Positions 29,899 through 39,989 of a DNA stretch of 64,000 nucleotides are shown here, piece by piece. The position numbers were made by a program, and so were the translations under genes. Every line of letters starts with the position of its first letter. Within the stretch, counting starts at the first letter, position 1. Under the pieces are notes generated by a model. The model worked only from the letters and a program-made list of their open reading frames with translations. It made no database searches and was not told the origin of the DNA. This stretch comes from Prorocentrum cordatum (lineage: Eukaryota; Sar; Dinophyceae; Prorocentrales; Prorocentraceae). The stretch spans positions 27,380 to 91,379 of the forward strand of contig CAUYUJ010021058.1 in assembly GCA_963575745.1 (NCBI GenBank). The letters are read 5' to 3'.

Positions 29899-31554
29899 AT
29901 GGGCAGGAAGCGTGCTGCCAGCGCGGCCGCCCCAGCCGCTGGCGGCCCCTCTGGGGACGCCGGCGGCCGCGGAGCGCGCGGCGGCGCTCGCGGTCGGGGA
30001 AGCGGGCGTGGCAAGCGCGCCAAGACGGCATCAGCGAGCGAGAGGGAGGCGACCTTGGTGGGGCCGCTGGTGATCAGGAAGAAGACTACGGACACCAGTG
30101 GCGGAGGAGTTTGCGGGCGCTGCGGGGCCACTGAGAGCAGTGACAACCCCTTCCCCGACGCGAAGATGCCCAACGAGCAGATCCAGAAGTTCGCCCACGC
30201 GTGCTCCTACCACTTCTGCGGCTACGTGAAGGGCAAGTTCTGGATGGACTTCAACTGGTCTTCGATGTGTGCCACGTGCGAGCAGGACGAGGAGCTTGCC
30301 GAGAGCTTCGAGGCGGCCTGCGAGACGATCGACGGCAGTCGCGAGGCCTCCTCCCTGCCGCAGGCCGTATCGACGGACCACCAGACAGGCATCATGGTCT
30401 TTCCAGACTGCATCTTGATCACGGAGAAGCAGTACCAGGCCGACATCGCCCCGACAGGGGCTTCCGCCTTGCTGCCGTCTCAGGCTGGCGAGCGCGAGAC
30501 GACGCTCCAGAACGAGATGAAGGGCGAGTCCGTCACAGGAATTTTGGCGAGGGACCCGCAGTCGCCCTACCTCAAGGCGCGCAGGTTCAGCACGGTGATG
30601 GGCAGCCGCGTCGAGAAGGCGCTGAGCGCAGAGGACTACTGCAAGGACGGCGCAGGCATCGCTTGCGAGGACGTGATCAACAGGCTGCTGCGGGAGGGGC
30701 TGCCCGTCTCATTGAGGGGGCACGTCGACATCCCTACGGTGTCCGAGCTCAAGCTTCGAGCCGTCGGCGCAGCCAGGGCGCTCGGGCTGGTCGGGCCCGA
30801 TGGGCCTCACGGGCTCTCCCAGGTGGCAGGCGGGGGCCCGCTCGCGATCGCTGACGCAATCGTTGACGGCACCGTCGGCGACTCAGGGCTTGCTGCACAA
30901 GGGCCACGCGGCGGCCAGGCGACTCGCAGTGGCGGGGCTGTCGTTGCCCAGCAGCCCGAGTCCGAGGCGTGCGGACATGTTCCTGACGGACTCGACGGAG
31001 ATGGTGCAAGCGTTCCGAGGCTCGATGTGACTGCTGAGCCGTCGGTCGCGGGCAATCGCAGCGACCGTCGAGGAAGCGCAAGCGCCGCGGCGTGCCAGAC
31101 GCCACCGTCCGCCAAGGGGAAGACCCCGCCAGCCGATGCGAAGGAGAGGGATCGGTACCAGGAGATCGTCGCCAGCATCAACATGGGCCTCCTCTTGACG
31201 AAGGGCGCCAACCACAGCACCGGCGATCGCATTTACGCCTTGAAGCGCTTCAAGCCGAAGAGCGAGCTCATCGAGAGCCTCCAGCGGACGGCACTCGCCG
31301 ACATCGAGACCTGCACCTCTCTCGGTGGCAACGCGCTGGAGGTCATGTCGCTGGACACGCGGGTCCGCTTGCTCAAGAAGATCAGGCGCGTGAAGCTCGA
31401 CGGCGCCGAGTCGTGGATGATCAACTTGTGCGCGGTGGCGACCAGGGAGGCCAACGATCCGAGCATCAAGGTTGACATCGCACTGCCGTGGAAGTCTTAT
31501 ACGGTGGGCGGCTCCCAAGCTGATGCCAACATCTGCCCCCTTAGTGTCGTTTAA
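29899..31554 (+). CDS. Unrecognised protein with Cys-rich N-terminal domain (first exon-like part)
   Basis: ATG 29899 (MGRKRAASAAAPAAGG) is preferred to an upstream in-frame GTG/ATG because a basic, RG-rich tail is a natural N-terminus. Residues 20-45 are Arg/Gly-rich with KRAKT, a possible nuclear signal. Residues 72-127 hold C72-x2-C75, H100, C102, H105, C107 and C124-x2-C127, a likely zinc-binding module. Residues 128-290 look helical and folded (TGIMVFPDCILITEKQYQAD). A low-complexity linker covers about 310-420, then a helical block (RDRYQEIVASINMGLLLTKG, SLDTRVRLLKKIRRVKLDG). The frame closes at TAA 31554, but the last 18 codons may be intronic. No known family was recognised, and no decay is seen in this part. 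Confidence 0.55.
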   Translation: MGRKRAASAAAPAAGGPSGDAGGRGARGGARGRGSGRGKRAKTASASEREATLVGPLVIRKKTTDTSGGGVCGRCGATESSDNPFPDAKMPNEQIQKFAHACSYHFCGYVKGKFWMDFNWSSMCATCEQDEELAESFEAACETIDGSREASSLPQAVSTDHQTGIMVFPDCILITEKQYQADIAPTGASALLPSQAGERETTLQNEMKGESVTGILARDPQSPYLKARRFSTVMGSRVEKALSAEDYCKDGAGIACEDVINRLLREGLPVSLRGHVDIPTVSELKLRAVGAARALGLVGPDGPHGLSQVAGGGPLAIADAIVDGTVGDSGLAAQGPRGGQATRSGGAVVAQQPESEACGHVPDGLDGDGASVPRLDVTAEPSVAGNRSDRRGSASAAACQTPPSAKGKTPPADAKERDRYQEIVASINMGLLLTKGANHSTGDRIYALKRFKPKSELIESLQRTALADIETCTSLGGNALEVMSLDTRVRLLKKIRRVKLDGAESWMINLCAVATREANDPSIKVDIALPWKSYTVGGSQADANICPLSVV

Positions 31555-31665
31555 GTCGTTCCCCATCCTGCCGTGCCCCCAGACTGCTCACTCCCCCGAC
31601 GCACCTCCTCCATTCTCACCTCCGACCTCCTTCCACCCCCCACTTCGATGATGCTGGCGTCGGCG
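31505..31665 (+). other. Candidate intron joining the two parts
   Basis: A GTGGGCGG donor-like site after TCTTATACG (about 31504) and a pyrimidine-rich run (31570-31646) precede AG sites near 31664-31681. The downstream frame (frame 0) is open from 31545, so a splice into it is feasible. Not proven. The alternative is two separate genes. Confidence 0.35.
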
Positions 31666-33858
31666 AGGGAGGCCCCGAGGTTGGAGATTTCTCGCCGCTG
31701 GCGCCGTCGATGGCAGAAGTCGGCATCGCAGCTGACCGCATCATCGACGAGGGCAGGGATTTCTTCATCAGCAACGTGGTCTTGCCTTTGACTCGGGCGG
31801 ACGTAGTCGACACGGAGTACATGAGTGCCTTGATCAGTGCCCTCCTCGTGCGCGTCGGCGACCAGACGATCCGCGAGGAGGCTGGCCCGTGCAAGAACCT
31901 CGCCTACGAGATCTTCGTGTTCACCGAGGCCGTTCGCGTGTTGCTCGACTCATCACCCACGGCGTTGCTGGAGTGCACGTGCAGGTCTGATGTGCGCAAG
32001 CTCCTGCGAGAGGAGTTCGGGGCGACGCGGCGCACCGTCGTGACCACCTTCGGTGCTGAGTGGCAGGAGGTGCTGGCTGAGTACAATCGCGCCTACTTCT
32101 CCGACGTGAAGTACGGGGAAAAGGTCAAGCACGTCATGGATATCGTATCGGGGCCCACTCCCATTAGCGATGCTAGCATTCAGGATGTCATCGGCAATCT
32201 GCTGGAATGGGGCGCATTCCTCCGCAAGGGCGCCGCTTCTGGCATGCTGGACTCGTTCCACGAGCAGGTGGTCGGGTGGATTGGCGTCCAGACCGCCCAG
32301 CTGGAACAGGGAGGACACACACCGACCATGGACTTCTCGAAGAGCCTGAACTTGAAGCTCCTCGAACTCATCTCCGAGATGCCGAAGATCCGCGGCGTGG
32401 ACGAGGTCGCCATTCAGAAGTTCAACAAGCTGCAGAGCAACGTGGAGGCGATGGGGTCTAAGTTCCACATCCACGGCCAGGCTACCAAGCTTCGCGAGGC
32501 GTGCTCACAGTTCGACCCTTCTGACGCGAACTCCGTGAAGACCATCACTGGCGCGCTGAACTCCACTATGGGCGAATTGTTCGGTTCACAAGCTTGCGTG
32601 GCCGCGATGGGTTCTTGCGCTCAGGTCTGCTTGTCGCACGCCGCAGCTGTGGGTGCCGACTCAGCCAAGAGGTGCGATTTCACATCGAACTTAGCCGACT
32701 ATGCCGAGAAGATAAAGACCATCGCGATGATTGCCACCGCACTCTTGAACCGCATCCTCGATCCCAACGCTGAGGCCAAGCATATGATGACTACGTGCAA
32801 GTGCTTGCGCATCCTGCTGACCCTGATGGTTCAGGTCGGGGAGCTTGTCAAGGTCGAGCCGTTCTCCGAGGTTCCCGCGGATGCGTTCGAGAAGCATCTT
32901 TCGGCATGGGTGTGCGAAGCATTGCCACACACTGTCTTTGGGGTGGGTGCTGGGGAGGGCCAGGTTCTTGGGGCTGGATGCGAGATATGTGGTTTGGTTT
33001 TGACGTCGTCCTGGTGCTCGGGGGTTCTTGGCCCCCGAGCTTTGGATGGGCAGGCGCCAGTGCCAGGGGGAGGGGGGGTGGCAGATGCTGGCAATGCTTC
33101 CCCCGCCTCGAAGGGGTGGCAGTTGGTAAAATCAGGACTGGCTGCCTTTTTGGAGATTGGTGCAAATGCAGAGGTGAACGATGCTGTCATCGAGGCGTCG
33201 GCCGATGACAACCCAGCTCAACCAGGCAATCCGACAGCCCCACGCGGCTCGAACCTCGAGGACTACAAGCCTGCCCCCGCCATGCTGGAGTTCGCGGGTT
33301 TGGCAAAGTCCGTTGTCCAGAAGGCCCGCGCCGTGATCAAGGAGTTCTCGACGGCACACTGGGATGCATCCCACGAGGCAGGCTTGAACATCTTGGCGGC
33401 GCTGGCCGACTGCAAGGGGGGGGATGTTCAACAATGGCGGCGAGCACTGGTCGAAGGGCGCGGAGCTTGAGACCTGGGAGCAGTTGTCCGACCACGCGAA
33501 GCGCACGCTCTTCAAGCAGAAGGGGATCACGGTCACGGTGCGCAATCGCGAAAAGGAGTTGCACAACCACATGGTCTCGCTGAAGGAGATCGCTGCTGAT
33601 CACGGTGCCAAGGATCAGTACACAGAGTTCGAGAAGAAGGCGAATGCCGTCATCGGCATCGCTAACGCTAGCATGTTCTAGGCGCGGCTGCTGCAAGCGA
33701 TGAGGGGGGCCAAGAAGGCGGCCGACATCAAGGAGACGCTCTTCGCGTTCAGGGATGAACTGCACGACGCGAAGCTGTTCAGCGAGAAGGACGCGCACCC
33801 GATGGTCACCATGAAGTTCGAAGCAATGCAGGCGGAGGCCAACAACGAGCAGCACTGA
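31545..33858 (+). pseudogene. Unrecognised helical protein, C-terminal part, twice interrupted
   Basis: Open frame 0 from 31545 with the first ATG at 31710 (MAEVGIAADRIIDEGRDFF). It is mostly alpha-helical with a few Cys: VDTEYMSALISALLVRVG, LEWGAFLRKGAASGMLDSFH, KFNKLQSNVEAMGSKFHI. A Gly/Val-rich stretch (32942-33171) looks like an in-frame intron. At the G8 run 33416-33423 the frame changes to MFNNGGEHWSKGAELETW and KRTLFKQKGITVTVRN. TAG 33679-33681 interrupts, and the same frame goes on as ARLLQAMRGAKKAADIKETL to TGA 33856-33858. One homopolymer indel and one nonsense change are the simplest explanation. Sequencing error at G8 is possible. No known family was recognised. Confidence 0.5.
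32942..33171 (+). other. Candidate in-frame intron
   Basis: A G/T-rich segment from GGTGGGTGCTGGGG to TTGGTGCAAATGCAG interrupts a helical protein with Gly/Ala/Pro sequence of different composition. Removing about 230 bases between GTGGGT and the AG at 33170-33171 would rejoin LPHTVF to a charged, helical continuation. Exact ends uncertain. Confidence 0.4.
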
Positions 33859-34165
33859 ACGGGCGATGCGACGCTCGCAGGTGGATGCTCGCAGGTGGAC
33901 GGGCTCGAGGAGGCCCGCCACCCCTGGGCCCCCAGCCAGGAGGAGGACGAGGAGGAGGACGAGGACGGGGGGAGGGGATGATGAGGGGGAGGAGCAGCAG
34001 CAGGGGGGAGGAGGGGGCGGAGGAGGGGAGAGGATAAAGGCTGGAGAGGAGGAAGGGGGAGGAGGAGGAGGAGGGGGTAGGAGGAGGGAGGAGGAGGGAG
34101 GAGGAGGAGGGGGGGAAGGGAGGGAGGAGGGAGGGAGGGGGGGGGAGAAGGAGGGAGCGCTGCTT
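33859..34165. repeat. GGA-rich microsatellite
   Basis: After a short duplicated CGCAGGTGGA, the sequence from 33930 is GGAGGA/GGGAGG-rich. Confidence 0.85.
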
Positions 34166-35982
34166 GAGCAACGTTGGCGGTGCCCTTTCTTCGAGCGGCA
34201 CCGTGTGAGAGGAGGTCCGCCGCTCGCGCGATCGGAGAGGAAGTCGGCATCGCCCTCATCATCCACCTCCCCCTCCGCCCTCCCTTCCCCCACTCTCCAC
34301 TATCCCTGTCCATCCTCCACTTCGTCCGCCTCGGCGTTCTTCTCGTAACCACCCCGCTTCCCCCACCGCCGTCCGTCTCATCATCCCCATCCCCCCGCCT
34401 CCAGCATCATCATCATCGCATGTGTTTCGCCACTGCTACTGGCTCAAACTTAACGTTGCATATCGCAACGAGGTCAACCACGTCACAAGCAACAATGCCA
34501 GCCCTGAGTTCTAATCTGACCGTGAGCTTGGCAACGGTCGTAGGTCTGACTCGCATTCAAGTTGCGATCCTGGCCGCAACCGCTGTCTCACCAGGCACCT
34601 TTCACCAAGTGTGAACCTGCACCCCAGTCGACTGCCGACCAATTGCTCTAGCTATGATGTTGGCCCTGGCCCAACTCTGGGCAGCAGCGCCGCGCAATTC
34701 GGCCAGTCGCGACAGCGATGCCTGACCATGGCCCGCCAGCAACACCAGATCCAGATTGGCAACCGTCGCGCGCAATCGGCCACGCACCCCGCATGTAGCA
34801 CGAATCGCAAACAATCGCGCGGGCCGCAACGCCATCTAAACCAGCCTACCCCGAGTCGCCGCGCCCTCCCAACACTAACGCATCGGGCCAGGCGGGCGTG
34901 GCCGAATGTCGGCGCTGTGCGGCGCAGAGCCAGCGCCGCCCCCGCGCCGCTGCCGAGACAATGTCTCGCGCGCGCGTCCACGCGCGAGGCAGTCGTCGTG
35001 GGAGCGGCGTTGCCCGAGAGGGGCGGCATTGGGTTCGAGGGGGAACGCCGTCGCCCTCAACGGCTGCGTTGCCATGGGCGCGACGTGGCAACAATGCGCG
35101 CATTTCGCCATGGGCTGGACCGTGACCGACGGTGCAGCGGCATTCAGCAAGCACTTGGTTTGTTGCGGTGCGCCCTTGCGTGGTTTGTTGGTTGTGCTCG
35201 TAAATCGAGCGCTGACGATAACTGTTGCCCAACCATGTTTCCCCGCGCCTGCGCCCGCGCCATGTCTCATCGGCAACCCACGCAGCCTAGAGCCCGTTCG
35301 CCAATTGTCCTTGAACATGGGCCCCGCGTGCGCCGCCGCGGCCCGAGTTCGATATCCAAGCCGCGTCTAGGTTTTGGCCATTGCCCTACCATCGCCGTGA
35401 CGGCGAACGTTGTCCAAACCCGAACACCAATTTAGATGCCACGTTCGTTGCGCTCGAGGCAGTGGGCCACCATCCGCCAGGACAAAACCCCGCTTGCCAG
35501 CGCCACGCAAAACCACTGTCATTAATTCCAGGGTTTGCACCCCAGTCAAGACATGGCGCTGGGCCCCGCAAAATGGGAAGGCGTCCGATGTAAGTGGCAT
35601 TTGGTTTCTTTCACATCGCCCATGGCCTTCCGTTCGTCAGCGGGCTGCTCTTCACGCGTGGCATGCCAGCCCAGCGCCAGTGAGGGCGCGTGGAATGCAT
35701 GGCTTCGTTGGCTGATTCGAACTCAAGGAGCGATTTCGCCCGCGGCCGCCAACGTTCTCAAAACGCATAGCGGCGCGGATAAAACGCAGTCGCGCCAAGA
35801 AAACGCATAAATATGCGCGGGGCAACGTGCATGACAAAATCTCATGCGTGCCAGCCGTAGCCTCATGCAACTTCACACATCGATCAAATAATTTCGTCTG
35901 CGAAAATTGTAAAAAGTTGCCCATCAAAGATTTCTCAATGTGAACAACAAGTAAAACACGGCCACCAAAAATCAACAACGCC
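34166..35982. other. Intergenic, no gene seen
   Basis: 1.8 kb of unique sequence. 34240-34400 is pyrimidine-rich. 34430-35600 is CGCAAC/CAATGCCAG-like with many short dyads but no protein-like frame. AGTTCGAATC on the minus strand near 35713-35722 resembles a tRNA T-loop without the rest of a cloverleaf. Confidence 0.45.
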
Positions 35983-36041
35983 ACAACCCATCAAAACCCA
36001 TCTCCCAGAGACCCCACAGGAAGGCCCGAAAGAAAGACCCA
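35983..36041 (-). repeat. Dispersed segment, inverted copy of 12192-12254
   Basis: The complement of this segment, ATTGGGTCTTTCTTTCGGGC through GATGGGTTTTGATGGGTT, matches 12192-12254 with two or three differences. The GGA tract starts immediately after it. Confidence 0.7.
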
Positions 36042-36360
36042 ATGGTAGGAGGAGGAGGAGGAGGAGGAGGAGGAGGAGGAGGAGGAGGAGGAGGAGGAGG
36101 AGAGGAGGAGGAGGAGGGGGGGGAGGAGGGAGGAGAATGGAGCGGTAGGCGAGGAGCTAAGACGGCAGGACGAGGGAGGAGCGGGCATGGAGGGAAGACG
36201 AAGGAGAAGGGGAGGAGGTAGGACAAGAGGAATGAAGACAATGAGAAGGATGGAGAAAAAGGAAGAGGAGGAGGAGGAGGAGGAGGAGGAGGAGGAGCAG
36301 GGGGATGAAGAAGACTGTGACGAGGAGGAGAATGAGGAGGAGGAGGAGGAGGTATGATGA
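36042..36360. repeat. GGA-rich microsatellite
   Basis: Pure GGA/GAG at about 36049-36118 and 36262-36355, with degenerate purine sequence between. Confidence 0.9.
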
Positions 36361-37446
36361 GACGTGCCAGAAAAAGCCTCGCCTTCGAGGGATCGCAGGA
36401 ATTGGCAGCCCGTCCTCGGCGGGAGGCCGGCGGATGCAAAACAGCGGCGAGCTCGCCGGCGGAAGCCGGTGGAAGGCCAGCCGAAGCCGGCGGAAGTGTT
36501 GGCCGAGCAGGGGCGAAGGCTGGGGGCAAGGGCCCAGACCCCTTCGCGTCGTGAGAGGATCTCGACGGGAGCTTTTCCGCTATGTTCGGCCTCTGGGGGC
36601 CCTCGCCGGGCCTCGGGGACCGCCAAAGAACAGCTCAGGAGCAAAAACCGGTCCTGGGGAAGGGGTCCAGACCTTTGGGGTCGACCAATGCACCCCCAAG
36701 AGTTGGCAAGGTTTTTTGTCCAAGGTTTCTGGGGTCGGCCTTGTGGCGCAATGTATGCTTTATTTCCAGGGCCTGGGTTTCCAGCAGTTGCGCCGATGGA
36801 GAGCAAACAGTTTTCAAGATCTAGATCGCGCCCGAGACATCCTCACATATTGCACCCCACGCAGGGCGTGCACGAGCTTGCACGAACGGTTCTCCTGATC
36901 GCGTTGTAATGAACTCGCCGTCCTCTGTGGTTGGTCGCCGTCCTCGAAACTGGGCTTAAACTTGTTTAAACTGGAGCAGATGTCGCGCCTGCAGCAGATT
37001 AGGCGCCTGTTCTCATGCATCGGCCCCTGCGTGCTAGCCTACACTCCATGCACAGCACTCGCAAGGTTTTCACCCATTGTCGCAATGATCAGAGCTCTCG
37101 CGGTTTTCACCCATTCATCTTCGCGTCACCCTTCTGCCAACGCACCTCTGGCGTGCACGGCCTCAGCCTGCCTGGCTGCCTGTCTGCAATGAACTCGCCG
37201 GGTGTTGCAGTGTTGGCGTTGGGCACCGCAGGTCCCGACGATAGACGCCAGACCTTCCTGGCCCCAGACCAAGCCTCTGGGTCGGGTCGGTGTTGGAGGT
37301 CGCCGCGGCGATCGCGGCGGCCACAGTTTGGCGCCAGGTGTTTGGCAAGGTGTGGCATGCCATTTCCCGGCCGCCCAGGCGCGGATTACGATTAGCCATA
37401 CATCGAAGGAGAAGCAGAAGAAACGCCGTAAACATAAAGTGATGGC
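36361..37446. other. Intergenic with a GCCGGCGGAAG minisatellite
   Basis: 36427-36500 contains four or five GCCGGCGGAAGC variants. An open + frame (36364-36909) shows no recognised domain and is probably chance. 36900-37446 is unique, with no gene seen. Confidence 0.45.
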
Positions 37447-37543
37447 AGTCCGCGCGGATGTCTTGGACCTGCGCTGAGGCCCCTGGCGCGCTCCGCGCAC
37501 CAGGGAAGCAGGTCCAGCGCAGATCCAAGAAATCCGCGCGGAG
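37447..37543. mobile_element. Foldback element, family F2 (copy 3)
   Basis: The left arm AGTCCGCGCGGATGTCTTGG (37447) and the right arm, inverted, CTCCGCGCGGATTTCTTGGA (to 37543) flank CCCCTGGCGCGCTCCGCGC. Outer AAACATAAA/TTTATGTTT sequences may extend the inverted repeat by about 15 bases each side. Confidence 0.75.
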
Positions 37544-38861
37544 CGCCAAAAGTTTATGTTTATGCGTTTCTTCCTCCGAATGGTTCTAATACAGCGACAG
37601 AGCGTTGTCGAGTTATGTCCAGCATGTGTCGTCATTTGTTTTGGTTTAGGGGTCGCTTATCACGCAACCATTTGGGGGTCCACCCACAGGGTCCTATACA
37701 GATCAGGGGGCAACGTGAGGAGGACGGACTCAGGGGTGAATGCGTCGGCACCCCCGATCGCCCATGGATGGCCCAGAGAGGCCCAATGGCACACCCCGCC
37801 CAGGAGCGTTCCGTTTCGCTCTCGGGAGCCTATCGCCGATCTGTCGGCGACGTATCGCCGATTTCAGCTCGATGCTTCCCCCCCTGAGCTGGTTCCCCCT
37901 GAACGTTGCCCGTCAGGCATGGGGGCCCACCCATGGGATCACATCCACAGGATCCCCCCAGCAATTACACCACGTGAGAAAGACCTCGCAGCAGCAACCC
38001 ATGAGAGTGCCCCATAATGAGCAGCGGCCTCATCGGATAGTCATAAGACACCTGCAGAGAGATCCATGGTTTGCACCCTCTGATTGGCACCCGCTAGTGT
38101 GCACTCGATTTACGCGCACAGTACTTCAACAATGAATGCTGAGCGCGCGCCGTGGCAGCGCTTCCAACCTCCGCTCGCGAGGCCCGCGAGGGGGTGGCAG
38201 CCCCCCCACCATCCCACTCGGGAGCGAGGGGGCCCCTTGGTTTGGCGAACCTTTGTCCAAACGGCCAGCAATAACGCAGTTTGGATGCTTTGTCCCGACG
38301 CCAGGATCTGAGGGCGCGCCCAGCTGAACGGGCGGATTGGAGAAACGCCGCGCCAGTGCCAGGCCCAGGTCCCAGGCATCGCAGTGCAGTGCAGTGGCGA
38401 AAGGAAGGAACAACCCCGATGTCTCAAAAGGGGCGTCGAAGGCGAGATTGGAGCCCGAGCAGGGAGCTCGCGCAACCCGCCAGGCCAGAGAGGGCATCCA
38501 CAAGATGGGGACATCGGTGGGGCTGGAAAGGCCGACAGTTGGAGGGGAGAGTGGGGTTGGCGGGGAAGACAGTACCGTCCACGCGAGGCGATGATATGCC
38601 TTCTTTTCTCTGGCACGAAGCGAGACTGTTGAGCTACACAAATTACACGGAGAGAAGGACGGCGAGGAGTCGGTGCCAAGCGAGAGAGGGCGGCTGCACG
38701 CAGCTACCAAGGTTGGCCTCGGCGGGGAAGGGTTTGGGGCAGAGGATGATGCGTGGCCGATGCTTGGCATCGAGGGCGGCTCCCGCGCGGCCCACAATGG
38801 CGCGCGCCGCCCCCCGCTTCGGCTGCCGTCGCGGGGGCCGTCAGTTCCACCATCGGGTGAG
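37544..38861. other. Intergenic, no firm gene
   Basis: 37820-37880 contains ATCGCCGAT dyads like those of family F1. 38130-38860 has long open frames on both strands but no protein-like conservation signature or known motif. CAGTGCAGTGCAGTGG at 38385-38398 is a short repeat. Confidence 0.45.
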
Positions 38862-39095
38862 GAGGAGGAGGAGGAGGAGGAGGAGGAGGAGGAGGAGGAG
38901 NNNNNNNNNNNNNNNNNNNNNNNNNNNNNNNNNNNNNNNNNNNNNNNNNNNNNNNNNNNNNNNNNNNNNNNNNNNNNNNNNNNNNNNNNNNNNNNNNNNN
39001 TCCTCCTCCTCCTCCTCCTCCTCCTCCTCCTCCTCCTGCTCCTTCTTCTTCCTCCTTCTTCCTCCTCCGTCTTCCTCCTCCTATTCCTCCTCCTC
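38862..39095. repeat. GGA tract, 100-base assembly gap, TCC tract
   Basis: (GGA)n up to 38900, N at 38901-39000, then (TCC)n. Exactly 100 N usually stands for a gap of unknown size. Purine on one side and pyrimidine on the other means either a real inverted repeat or a join between ends of different strands. Confidence 0.9.
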
Positions 39096-39187
39096 ACCGC
39101 CTGGAGGGGGGGTCGATCTGCGAGGGCCCCTGCAGGCGGTGGATGTGAATAGGTTCGCCCCCCCCCCGGGGCCACCATCTCTCTCTG

Positions 39188-39712
39188 TATATATATATAT
39201 GTATGTGTATGTGTATGTGTATGTGTATGTATGTATGTATGTATGTATGTATGTATGTATGTATGTATGTATGTATGGATGGATGGATGGATGGATGGAT
39301 GGATGGATGGATGGATGGATGTGTATATATATATATATATATATATGTATATGTGTATGTATGTATGTATGTGTTTGTATGTATGTATGTATGTATGTAT
39401 GTATGTATGTATGCATGCATGCATGCATGCATGCATGCATGCATGCATGCATGCATGCATGCATGCATTCATGCATGCAAGCATGTATGTTGTATGTTAT
39501 GTATGTATGTTTGTATGTGTGCATTGTGTGTATGTATGTATTTTGTATGTACCTTGCATGCATGCTATGCATGCATGCATGCATGCATGCATGTATGTAT
39601 GTATGTATGTATGTATGTATGTATGTATGTATGTATGTATGTATGTATGTATGTATGTATGTATGTATGTATGTATGTATGTATGTATGTGTGTATATAT
39701 ATATATACACAC
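39188..39712. repeat. Tetranucleotide microsatellite complex (ATGT, GATG, GCAT, TA)
   Basis: Successive blocks of (TATG)n, (GATG)n (39276-39320), (TA)n, (TATG)n, (GCAT)n (39413-39470), (TATG)n to 39690 and (TA)n. Blocks change by single-base substitution of the unit, a typical expansion mosaic. Confidence 0.95.
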
Positions 39713-39989
39713 ATTCGCCACCCCCAAGGGCCCCAGGACGTCGGTTCCCCAGGCAGTGGACACGGACGAATCCCCGCCTCGCGATCGGGCAGCGTCGGCC
39801 CGCGGACGAGATGCCCACCCTCCCGAGGCCGAGGCCGAGCCGAGCTCCGAGGAACTGGGAGCGAGTCCGAGGAGGCCGGGGGCCGAGGCCGAGCGAGGGA
39901 ACGCTCCCTGCCGAGCCCCTGGGGCGCGCGAGCGGCCACGAGCGAGACGCGGCAAAAAACAAATCGTCGTTTTCTCGTTCCTTGTTTTG
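39713..39989. other. Intergenic, no gene seen
   Basis: GC-rich CCGAGGCCGAG-type short repeats (39820-39900). No recognised coding frame. Confidence 0.4.

Noticed and set aside
35690-35770. Possible tRNA on the minus strand (AGTTCGAATC)
   Set aside because: Only a T-loop-like motif. No acceptor stem, anticodon arm or D-arm could be paired.
36364-36909. 181-codon plus-strand frame
   Set aside because: Starts in a GCCGGCGGAAG minisatellite and has no domain or leader. Composition is as expected by chance in GC-rich DNA.
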